Notes under the pieces: model-generated
The model's database searches: none
The model's input: the letters and a program-made list of their open reading frames with translations, nothing else
Told to the model about the DNA's origin: nothing
Assembly (NCBI GenBank): GCA_032173965.1
Contig: JAVUNC010000004.1
Location: 62,804,501-62,868,500, forward strand
From: Sitta carolinensis
Lineage: Eukaryota; Chordata; Aves; Passeriformes; Sittidae
Length of the DNA stretch: 64,000 nt
Direction: 5' to 3'
Shown here: positions 36,865 to 47,800 of the stretch, piece by piece
How positions within the stretch are numbered: position 1 is the first letter of the stretch
Layout of the letters: every line of letters begins with the position of its first letter
Translations under genes and position numbers: made by a program

Positions 36865-37275
36865 CCCGGCCCGGCCCGGCCCGGCCCCGCAGGGCGCTCC
36901 CCGCCCCGGCCCGCCCCGGCCCGGCCCGGCCCGGCCCCGCAGAGCGCTCCCCGCCCCGGCCCGGCCCGGCCCGGCCCCGCAGGGCGCTCCCCGCCCCGGC
37001 CCGGCCCGGCCCGGCCCCGCAGGGCGCTCCCCGCCCCGGCCCGCCCCGGCCCGGCCCCGCAGGGCGCTCCCCGCCCCGGCCCGCCCGGCCCGGCCCGGCC
37101 CGGCCCCGCAGAGCGCTCCCCGCCCCGGCCCGGCCCGGCCCGGCCCCGCAGGGCGCTCCCCGCCCCGGCCCGGCCCGGCCCGGCCCCGCAGGGCGCTCCC
37201 CGCCCCGGCCCGCCCCGGCCCGGCCCCGCAGGGCGCTCCCCGCCCCGCCCCGGCCCGGCCCGGCCCGGCCCCGCT
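36865..37275. repeat. 40-bp GC minisatellite, 9 copies, higher-order period ~170
   Basis: The marker AG(G/A)GCGCTCC recurs at 36,891; 36,941; 36,981; 37,021; 37,061; 37,110; 37,150; 37,190 and 37,230. The spacings are 50, 40, 40, 40, 49, 40, 40, 40. The A variant (AGAGCGCTCC) occurs at the 2nd and 6th copies, 169 bases apart, and the shorter CCGCCCCGG spacer variants also repeat at matching places. The array is therefore a four-unit block duplicated. Between markers are (CCCGG)n runs. The G-rich strand reads GGGCC repeats, matching the G3-loop-G3 pattern of G-quadruplexes. Confidence 0.92.
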
Positions 37276-37374
37276 GCCTCCTGCGCGGCGCGGCCGCGGC
37301 GACAGCGCGCCCCCCGGCGGCAGCCGCGCGCCCTGCAGCCGGCCCGCTGAGCGCCGGGGACGCGGGGCCCGGAG

Positions 37375-37525
37375 CCGGGGAGCGCCGTCCGGGCCGGGGA
37401 GCGCCGTCCGGGCCGGGGAGCGCCCTGCGGGCCGGGGAGCGCCGTCCGGGCTGGGGAGCGCCCTGCGAGCCGGGGAGCGCCGTCCGGGCTGGGGAGCGCC
37501 GTCCGGGCTGGGGAGCGCGTCCGGG
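37375..37525. repeat. 19-bp GC minisatellite, 8 copies
   Basis: Eight tandem copies of a 19-mer of the form CYGGGGAGCGCCGTCCGGG, the last one base short, run head to tail. Variants with CTGCGGG/CTGCGAG occur in copies 3 and 5. The GGGGAGCGCC core is the reverse complement of the GGCGCTCCCC core of the neighbouring 40-bp array. Confidence 0.92.
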
Positions 37526-37766
37526 CCGCGGCCGGGGCTGTGCGGGGCCAGTGTCCGCAACGAGGGGCACGGCTATCAGCAGGGCAGCCGGCCGAGTGCC
37601 CGCCACTGCCCTGCCCCAGCGCCCCTGGAGAGCCGTGGAGGGAGAGCCGTGCCCGCCGACGGCACCCGGGCCGAGGGGCGCGCGGGGCCTCCCGAAATTT
37701 CTCGGCGGGGATGTAGGAAAGAAGCACGCAAACCTGGTGACAACATGCCTGATGGTCTCAGGTTTT

Positions 37767-37832
37767 ATTAAAAAAAAAAAAAAAAAAAAAAAAGTAAAAA
37801 AAAAAAAAAAGTAAAAAAAAGTAAAAAAAAGT
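37767..37832. repeat. A-rich tract with GT interruptions
   Basis: A 24-base A run followed by further A runs, each separated by GT, directly follows the GC island. It may be a poly-A simple repeat. It does not have a recognisable retroposon in front of it. Confidence 0.85.
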
Positions 37833-40800
37833 TACATAAACAAGGATTATCCCCTGCTTATCTTGTCTTGCTAGGGGATTGGAAAATTCCAGCATCTGGA
37901 TTTGTGGAGTTCCTTTCATTTGTTTCATTTTTTAGTCACTCTTCTTCTTCTTTTTTTTTTTTTTTTTTAATTTTTTCCCCAGGGAGATGTTTTCCGCACT
38001 GGGTTGGATACAAATCCCTGTGGATTGCTGGTCTTCAGCCAAAGGCTTGTGTCTGTGGAGCCCCACAGAAGTAGTTCATCAGGGCATGTTCTGCATCAAC
38101 ATATGGCTATAGGAGTCATCCTATTCCTAGCTTGTTCCTGCCCTCTGCCTCCACTTCCTCCTGGCTGTGTGGCACACCAGGGCTTAACGTGTGAGCTGGT
38201 ACCCAAGGGGACAATACACCCTCGTATCAGAAACCCCAGCAAAATCGTGGGTCACAAGCATTGAGCAGAAGCAAAGAAGTCAGAAAAAACAGTTCTTGTC
38301 CCTGACCCTGCCTTCATTTCTTCAAAAATACTTTGAGTTTACTGCAGACAGGAATAAGAAATTCCAGTGTTACAGATCTGGGCTACACACACCGACCTTA
38401 ACCTGATCTATTTCTGTATCATCACTCAAAGGGATAGCAGTGTGAACAAGGACTAGGTAACATTGACAGGAGCTGTTTAAATGATAAGACAAAGTATTTT
38501 TTAAATAGTCTGGCAGATATATTTGTCAGATAACTGTGCATGTGCAATAAAACTCAGATGAGGAATCAGAGGAATTTGGAACCCGAGGCAGCGGCATTTT
38601 CTCAGGATTTCATGTATTCTAAATGCATCATTTTGTCAGTAAAGAGGAGGTGTTTTACATAGTTTATGAAAATATATTTACACATTTCAATATGGTGTCA
38701 CTATTGTGCTCACACACGAGATAAAGCTGAGTCTCAGTAACTGCAACAATAAAGAGATACATCAAATGACTGAACAGATGAGCTGCTGTTATGGTAGGTT
38801 CTCTGTTATTCTCTTTGCCTCGTTTTAGAAAAAATTCGAAACAACAGGTTTTTAATAGAGTTGGTTCAGTCCCTCTCCATCTGCTGTGCCTTTCCCCCTC
38901 TTAAAAAATTACAGAGGGCAAATTTGATCACGGTCCTGAAACAGATTTTGAAAGACTTACTTATCATATTAAAATCAAGCAAAACATTTTCCACCTTATC
39001 AGGCTTCATGAAATGCTACCCACTTTTCACACCTTTTTCTTTCACTGGGCCATTTTGTTATTTCTCTCTATTGGAGTGTTCATTTGACAACATATTCCCT
39101 ATTTTATAAGCAATAAAGTAAAACAGAAGAAACTTTCAGAATTTTCAAGTTCCTAAAACTGTGACTGAAGTTGTTAGTGCAACTACACAGCATTTCTGAA
39201 GCTCAAAAGCTAATTATTCAGCAGATGCTCATTGCAATAAGATGCTGAGGACAGTTTTGACCAAGAGCCTCCTAAGAGTTGCCCTGTGAGTTTTCTGCTG
39301 CAGGCTGCTTTGGTAGCATTAGTGCACTGTGCAGGAGAGGGGGACATTTCTGAAAGTATATAAAATGCCTTATCTGCTGCTATTGAAGCACAAGTAACAC
39401 AGAGTATTTCAGATTTCATTCTCTTTCTCTGCCAGGACACGTATTTAAAGGCTTGATACTCAAAATCTTTTCTATTTACTTCAAGTTACATTATTTGGTC
39501 TAGTAAGTGATATTATCTCTGTCTACAAACCTCATACAGTTATATGCCCTCCATCAACTTTATATGAAGTAGAGTATGTATTTGAAGGCAGAAATTAATT
39601 TCTAGGATTTCCCAATGATGGGGAAAGACTCCAAGCTTCTGCATGCATCTGCTTTGTACAGAAACTGAATGGTTATATTTTAGGTTCCTTGTAGAATTTT
39701 AAGGGTTATATAGTTATATTTTGGGCTGCTTATCAGCAAGCTGCCCTAAGGCTAGTGAGTCATCCAACAAGGAGATGAAGGGCAAGGTTCAAATACAGGT
39801 ATGGGGATGAATACCAAGTCTTTCTAAGTAGCAGGCAGAAAAAAATTAGTGACCATCACAGAGAAAGTTTTAGGAAGAAGGTCTGAAGACCAGCAAATCT
39901 TTAACCACAGTGCTATGAACATGTGCCTATCCAGTGGAGTGGTCTCAGGACAGGTTGGTTTTGCTCATCATGTCTGATAGGCCACAACACTGTATGCCAG
40001 AAAAGTGGAGAATTCAAGAAAACATGAAGTGTTGAGATGTTAACCTTCTTTATGGACCATTACTTACAAGAAAAATCCAAATTTTCTTAGGTGAATATAA
40101 GTGAGAGAAGCTGCTGCTAGATGGAGCCAGTGAAGCCTGCAGTTTTGAGCACCAGCTTCTCTGCCCTTGAGGATGGACACAGGATGCATGTCCCTGCTCC
40201 TGTGGGAGCAGGGAGCAGTCCCATTCTCAACAGCTGTCACACTGGGAACCTTTGTAGACAAAACATGGCCTTGAAACCTGTGTTCAGTGCTGCTTCTAAA
40301 AACCACCTTCTCTCTTCTTAAATCCCTTGTAATACACTATCTCGGTTTGTCTGGTGGGACTCTTTCAGTGGCCAGGAAGCACCACAGGCCTTGTGCTTCC
40401 TCCTGTCCTCGCTCCGGTTTAATCAGGGCAAATGCAACCATTGACAGTATTTGGGGCAGCAGTGCCTTTGCGTTGGGATGCAGGGCAGCCAGTGCCGTGC
40501 ATTATTGCAGCTGAGCCCTGGGATGGCAGGGGAGGGTGACAGTGGGTCTGTCACAAGTCACCTTGTGACTTTGCCCGACTAGGAGAAGAGATGCTCAGAC
40601 AGGCATCTTGGCTCGCCCCTGGCTCCGCAGAGAGGCAGCTGCCGCAGGGCAGCCCGCCACCCCATCTCACTTCTTGGTCTCCATCTGAGCTGTCGTCTTT
40701 TGAGATCTTGCCAAGCGTTTTAACTAAGCACTGTACATGAAAGACACCAATTCACAGATAATCACGCAGATTTTTTACAAGGAGCTGTTTAAATTGTTGA

Positions 40801-43800
40801 TACTTACTTGGAGGTGCTTCGTTTCAATGCACAGTTTCTGTATTCAGAGTGCTTCAGAGAGGCTGCAGTACTGCGAGCTTGTAGCTAGGTGTAGCTGAAG
40901 CCCTGCCTTTCTTATTGATTAAAGTGTTTAAAAGAGTAGCCTTTTAATTTGATTTATCGTATATATTTTAACTGAATGAGTGCAGTCGGAATGAATAGTG
41001 ATGGATGCTTATGGAGTAGAGCCTTTACCCAATGCAAGAATTGCTTCTTGGCAGTTCCACAATGCCTTCACAAAAATTAGATTAATACAAACAGCGACTC
41101 TACTAGACTGATTCCTTTAGCCCAAACCTCTTAGTCCAGGGGTCTTTTTCACGTGGTTTGTTTTACACATCAATACTGCAAGCAATGAAGTCCTTTATTA
41201 GAGGGCTGTGTTGTTTTCCCCAAAGCTCTGTTACCAAGGTCTGTGTTTAAAGGGAAAGATTGGCTCCACAGGAATCAGTGAAGCAGAGCTCTTCTAAATT
41301 CCAAAGCTGAGCTCTCAGGATTTTGGCCTAAGGAATGAAAGGAGACTACTTTTTTCCCTTGCCTCTTCTTCAGATCTCTCCAGCTCTCACTGTACATAAC
41401 AGCTTTGCCCTGAATGGCAATCTCATAACTGTGATTGAAGATAAGGCAAAGTTCAGGAGCTACATTCTATTCTCCCTCTTTTATTTTTTTGGTGGTTTTT
41501 TTTGTTTGTTTGTGGTTGGGTATATTTTGAGGCTTTTGGGTTTTTATGGTTAGCTTTCAAAAGATAGTGGTCTAGAATTGTAAAGATTAATAGGACTTAA
41601 CTGTATTATTCACCGGTGATTTTTTTCCAGATATGCTTTATAACCAAAATCTAGATCAGTGATCTTTGGGTCCAGTTCTGACCTAGGTAACTGCTTGGTA
41701 AGTGAAGTCCAGTCAAAAATCAAGGCCTGACTGATGGCTTATCCAGTATAGTCATAGCTTTGGGATCCATTTTGGAGTGCAGGCAGTACTTTATGACAGA
41801 GCTGCATAGCATATTCTGAGTCTAATGCAATTACTTCAGCTCCCCCAAAGTCACCCACCAGAATCAGTGGGCCTAAAAGTGCTCAGAACACATTATTCAT
41901 TTTAGGAGGACTGTATGTTGCTTGGTGAGGTTATACCACAGTGGTATATATTAGTCTCAGGTCTTTTAAGTCCAAACTGAGAGTCTGGAGTGGTGTGCTG
42001 GAGACCCTGCTGGATCAAATTAATGAGCACAGCATGGCAGATGCAGACATGAACCATCCTCTCTAACTCCAACACCTCATGTAACAGTGGTGATTTCAGA
42101 TTGGATTATATCAGAATTCGCAATCACTATGATGACCGAGAGTCTGTCTGATGTTCTCATTAACCTAATTAAAATATAGTGTCACATATTTGAGCATAAT
42201 CTTAAAGTGGTATTTGGGTCAAGAATGGATTAGAGTATGTTCTGATCCATATTTTGCTCTGACATTAACTTATTGGGATTTATTACTGTTAAAATCATTC
42301 TCATAAAGAACTACTGTGACCTTCAGATTACCTTTTTTCCTCAGCCTAAAATGAAATAACTGAAAATGTCATCTTTCTTAGTCTTGTGGGGTTTGTATCA
42401 CCCTGGTAGCAGGTGGCCTTTAGCTACTGAGAAGGAAAGTAGATGGAAATGTGATTGACTAACATTTTCCTAATTTTTTTCCTCCCCCACAAAAAAGCTC
42501 CAAAGTGCTCATCAGTGGCTTTGGTCAGCCTCTTTCATTGTGAGGAAATTGCATGTTGCTTTTTAAGGAGGCTTAAATACATTCATGAATCACTTTCATG
42601 TATGTCACATCTTTGAGGTACAGACATACACTTTTGTTTTCTGGTTGTTCTGCTAAAATAGTAAAGACATAGGTGTATATGATATTTAGCATCCAAACCA
42701 ATTCACATTGCCAGTAAAGCATCCATTGTTGTCGGGAGGGATTTTGTACTTTCCTTTAGAAAGGCAAGCTGCCAGCTTACACCTGCTTGTGCCAAGAGTT
42801 TCCAGATTCATGACTCCTCAGTGTTTGTTGCCTGAGATGGGTGATCATGCTGAAATGCTGTGTGACTTTCTTCTTCCACTTTGTTGGTGAAGGTTTCGTG
42901 GAAGATTGATGACCTGTGGGTATCCTTGACACCTGACTGTCTATGAAGGAACTGGGTCACGGAACAGGACTTCGAAATTGAAAGAGCCTCACAAGGACCC
43001 AGCTAGTCAAATGTTAGTTCGTGACATAAAAGGAAAGAGAATATAGAGAAAACCAGACTTAAAAGAACTGTATTTTCTCTTTGCTTCCTGTTGGCTGGCA
43101 CATAGGAGATTTCTGGGGGCCTTACTGACTGGTGTGCCCTCCAAAATCTTTTCCTCTTTGTGACTGGCAAATAAGTGAGAAAGGATAGGACTAAAGACTG
43201 ATTTTATTTTTTTCTATTTTCTGGTTGATAAAACAGTCCACAGTCTTATCTTGCCTTATCTATCAGTCTTCTTGCCTGCTCTGCTAGCTGATTTCATACA
43301 TTTCTCATGATTCATGAGAAAAAATTATGACACAGAAGCCAGCACTGAGAAGCCTGGAGGTGCAACCAATAGGAGCCTGCTGCACCAGGAAAGCACAATC
43401 ATGTAACAGAATGGTGGCTCTGGGTGATTTACTGTCTATCTTACAAGACAGGGAAGACAGATGAGAGACCAAATGATTAGGGGGGAAAGGAAAACAAAGT
43501 GAGAAAAGGTAATAGTTATTAGTCATTGGAATAATGATATTACAGACCTGTAATTTTATTTGCATTCTCCTGTCATAGTCACAACCTCTGAAATTCCTCA
43601 GAGATCTCACAGATGTTTTCTGAATTCAATGAAAATCAGAATTACACATTTCCCTGGTCATGTGGACTACAGGTCCTTTGTACAGGAATAGATTGATTAA
43701 CATTTAGGCCCTCCAGTCCTATATTTACTTAACTTAGCCCTCCTTTGTTAAAAGCAGTGTGGGCTTTAGACCATCCTTGCTCAAGCTGACTGGACAGGTC

Positions 43801-46800
43801 GCATGAATTTGTCAACCCCTGTAAACCCTTTGCAGAAAGTGAAGGTGCATAAAGCACACAAAGACACAGAACATTATTGTGAGGTAGACTTCCCTTTCAC
43901 TCTCAGTATGCAACTCTGGTCCTTCTGTATTAAGCAAGCATGCCACAATTAAAGTAGAAAAGAATCTGGGCACATCTTGTTCCCATCTGCATGACCTTGG
44001 GCAAGTCTTTATTTGTCTTGCATTAACGTGTAACAGTTTATGTCTCAGTTTACCCTTTCAAATGGTGAGTACAATGTGCTTTTTGGAGTTCACTGCTGCT
44101 TGATGTTGAAGTTACTTAATAGATTATATTACAATCTTGCATGCAAGCTACTACACAACTGGAAAACACTGGAAGCCACAGAAGCAAACAGTAACTAGTG
44201 GTGAATCTTGCAATGCTATAGCAACACAGACAATATTACAGATTGCCTGATGATGAGTTTCCAAGTGGACTAGAATTGTTGTCTCTGATTCCAAGTGGGG
44301 GGGCCTAAATAGTTAATTTTCTTTCCTTAGTTCAGCAATTCCCCATACTCCAAATAGTTTGAGAGTCTCAAATTACATAACTGCTCTGAGGTTATTGAAA
44401 AGCACTGAGATCTGACCCATCCTCTCCTTTAGAATGCTGTTAGAGGAAAAACACTCTTTAAATTCATAGTAATAGAGTTTTGGAGACACATCTGAGGATA
44501 CCTAAGGCTAAATATTATTTATATATCTGTCTGTATACTCCTATTCAAGTCCAGGACCTAAATTAGACACTGAATTACCTTTCTCAATAAATATGACTTT
44601 CATGGGCTTTTTATGTACACAGAATGATGATTTACTATATTCTAACAAGTTGGGGACATTGGTGCCACCTCTTGTGTTTGTCCTTAAGGTTAGTAAATTA
44701 TGAAGCTTACTCTCATCTGATCTTTTCTTTATTCTTCCTTTCATCTCTTGGGTTCTCTTTTCCTCTTTATTAATTTGGTCCCACAAATGTTATGTTTAAT
44801 AAGGTGCTTCTGCATTGCTAGAAAACCCTTAGAAAAAATCCAATTGACACCGTTTCACAGTTCTGATCTGCCAGTGCCAATATACCTCTTTCATCCTTTT
44901 GCCTCTCCCATGTAGTGATTCTCTTTCCATGCATGCCTTAAAATAGGTCATTGGTGTTTACGTCAGCAGCAATTTTAGACATCACAGAGTAGTGCTGCTA
45001 GTTCAGCTGATTACAGGATCATTCCTTCTGAACTACCAGTTCATTGTCCACCCTGCCATTATCCTATAGAATAGGATCCTCATTAGGACTTATTTCACCA
45101 TCAATGTCTCTTATTTTCCTGCTTCTCTCTACAGATCTTTATCTTTCACCACAAATGTTCCCCTGATTTCCAAACGTCGTTTATCTCAATCTGTGTCATT
45201 TTCATTGTGCCAGCCCCTAATCTTTCCTCCAGTATTCCCAGACAGGTTAGTCATAACCTCAGTGTTGTTCAGCCCCCTGCCCCCCTCAGCTTCCTTATGA
45301 TTATCATCAGAATTTGGACCTTTCCAGAGAAAAATGCTTCACTCCATTTATGAGATGCTTTCCTGTCCATGTACAGCCCCTACAGCTGAGAGATTCAAGC
45401 CTTCAGTTTCTAATTTGTTTTATTCTCTCTGCTGCTCACAAGCAGGTGCTGCTTGGGAAATCAATGACAGCTCCACACATGAAGCAGCTGCAGGACTGAG
45501 CCTTTAATGAGTCTTTTCCATTTATAATTTTTATAAGCCAGTTCTAGCAGCAATCCAAAAGAAATTATACATATTGGTAGTGAAACTGATGCAAGTGAAC
45601 ATTACTAGCAAATGGAAGGATTTAGAAAAGGGAGGAAAAGACAAAGACAAGTTTCTTTTACAAAGTAATTCAGTCTACATTATCATGCCAAAATAGATAA
45701 TTTCTTCTCTATGACTCATCCTTTACCGACATCCCACTAGCATTTAAAAGACTTCACAATTACATTTGATATGTGATTTACAGCATGATCACATCTGAAC
45801 TGGGCCCAGACATTTCCCCTTGTGGGTTCAGAAAATGTCTGGGGTTGACGGTTGACATGGTCCAACTCTGTTCCCACCATGTGTTGATAGAAGATCATTT
45901 CAAGCTAGAGGAGTATCATTTTTAAATGAAATTACATTACAAAAATAGATTGTTTCAGGATTCAGTACCTTTCTGAAGTTTCATGCTAGATTTGTGTTAG
46001 CTTATTATGGTGTAAATCAGCACTAACTTTACTGCAGTATCAGAATAACTAGAAAATGCTCTTTCCCTTCTCAATAAATTACCTTTATATATTAGAGAAG
46101 AGTTATTTTCAAATTGCTGATATGCATTCAGGTATGACTGCATGCCTCACCTGAGGCTTTTCTTTACCTTTTGTGTGATTTTTCAAGTGGAGCTATTCTC
46201 AACTCTGCCAAATTCTCCAAGTAGCACATGGCATAATGTATTTATGTAGAGTCTGTCTCTTGGGCAAGCTGAAGCGGCGGAAATTGCCCGGAGAAAATTG
46301 AAACCCTGATAATTGATTTTGCTAGCTCTTAAAGTTTCAAAAGACTTGGATCTTTCCAAGAATAAATCAAAAACTGCTCAGTAGCAGACCGTGGGGATTC
46401 CCTCCAGATTCTTAGAGTGGTTTCCTTGCTACAATGCAGAAATTATATTCTTATTGATGTAGATTAAGAATTAAATTATTTGCTTAAAATAGTTTGTTTT
46501 CTATTGGGGTTTTCCGTGTCATCTAATTTGGCTGCATTATTAAGTGCCATTGGTAGCCAGGATCTTTGAGCTCTGGCAAACATTAGGTATATGACAAACC
46601 CTTCAGGCCATAAAATCTTATTAGAAGGCAAATCACAACCTTCTAACCCTTCTGAGATTGATGTGGAGCTAGGAAATCTGGAGAAAATTGATACAGTGTG
46701 GAATGCAAATATATTACTCCCTCTCCCCTCCGTTTTTTCACATTAACACAGGACTAAACAGGAGAAAAATTATTCCCAAGAGACCACCATGGAAAAATAT

Positions 46801-47217
46801 CCTATTGGTCCTGGTGTTCACAATGTTTCTGTCAATGTAAATTAAACCTAGTGGAGATGGGTCTTGACAAATTTTTCATTGGAAAATCATAGGACTCTCA
46901 CAACAACTGGTTTAAGTTGTAGGTGCCAATGGCAGAAAAACACTGCCAGATTCAGCAGCCTTCTGACGTCTAGACCACTCTTCTTCACATGTCACTATGC
47001 TTCTGTGTCTCAAGACCCATTATGAGAACTCTTTCTAAATTCGAATTATATGTTTTGTGCTCATAGGCATTTCTAAATTCTTCATCAACACTATGCTTTT
47101 ATGATATATTTTACGTGCCTGCTTGTTAACTGTATAATATCACATTATAAATATATTATATTATGTAATGACATAAGTATATTATGGTCATATTTAAACA
47201 GAACGGATCAATATTAT
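37833..47217. other. Intergenic, mostly unique sequence, no gene seen
   Basis: Noncoding sequence with no recognised gene. It contains T runs near 37,951-37,968 and 41,487-41,513, and a CpG-retaining nonrepetitive block at about 40,740-41,110. A smaller such block lies at about 46,260-46,330, and the sequence is AT-rich at 47,130-47,210. No repeat elements with clear family signatures were seen. Confidence 0.5.
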
Positions 47218-47800
47218 TTCATAGAACCACAGAATCATAGAATCATAGAATGGTTCCAGTCAGAAGGGGCCATTTAGTTCCAATCTCCCTACTGCAGGCA
47301 GAGACACCTTCCACTAGACTAGGCTGCTGAAAATCTATCCAGACTGGCCTTGAACACTTCCAGGAATGGGGCATTTACAACTTCTCTGGGCAACCTGTTC
47401 CAATGCCGCACCAACCTCACAGTAAAGAATTTCTTCCTCATATCTTATCCAAATCTACCATCTCTGAGTTTGAAGCAATTGCTCCTTGTGCTGTCACTAT
47501 CTGTCAATGTAAAAAGTCGCTCTTTCTCATTTTTATAAGCTTCCTTTAAGTACTGGAATGTTGCTACAAAGTTTCCCCTGATCTTCCCTTCTCCAAGCTG
47601 AACAACGCCAACTCTCTCAGTATTTTTAATAGGAGAGGTCCTCCCACATTTTCGTGGCCCTGCTCTGGACTTACACCAAGAGGTCCACACATTTTTTTGT
47701 GCTGAGCTGGGCAGGTGGGGTCTCATGAGGGCAGAATATAGGAGGAGAATCACCTTCCTTGACCTGCTGGCCATGCTACTTTTGGTGACCAGGATGTGTT
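47218..47800 (-). mobile_element. CR1 LINE fragment, minus orientation
   Basis: The plus strand begins with 'cacagaatcatagaatcata', the reverse complement of the CR1 (ATTCTATG)n 3' end. It then runs backwards through the CR1 3' region: 'tccactagactaggctgctg' near 47,310, 'ctgggcaacctgttccaatg' near 47,386, 'acagtaaagaatttcttcct' near 47,419 and 'gtcttgaccagcaggtc'-like text near 47,760. It is among the best preserved CR1 copies in the window, 5'-truncated at about 580 bases, with no intact reverse transcriptase. Confidence 0.88.

Larger units (their letters stand above)
36480..37720. promoter_or_regulatory. Second CpG island downstream of CITED2
   Basis: An abruptly GC- and CpG-rich segment starting around 36,480 and ending near 37,700. 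Its core is two minisatellites, but the left flank (36,480-36,780) is nonrepetitive and CpG-rich, as at promoters. No coding gene begins here. It might serve a noncoding transcript or be an orphan CpG island. All six reading frames are long in its core because stop codons need A/T. Confidence 0.6.

Noticed and set aside
36734..37814. Long open frames (260-340 codons) in all six frames, rich in Pro/Arg/Gly/Ala
   Set aside because: They coincide with the two GC minisatellites, where stop codons are nearly impossible. The unit length of 40 is not a multiple of three and no known domain appears.
47445..47774. 109-codon open frame on the minus strand
   Set aside because: Lies within the CR1 copy, in its noncoding 3' region.
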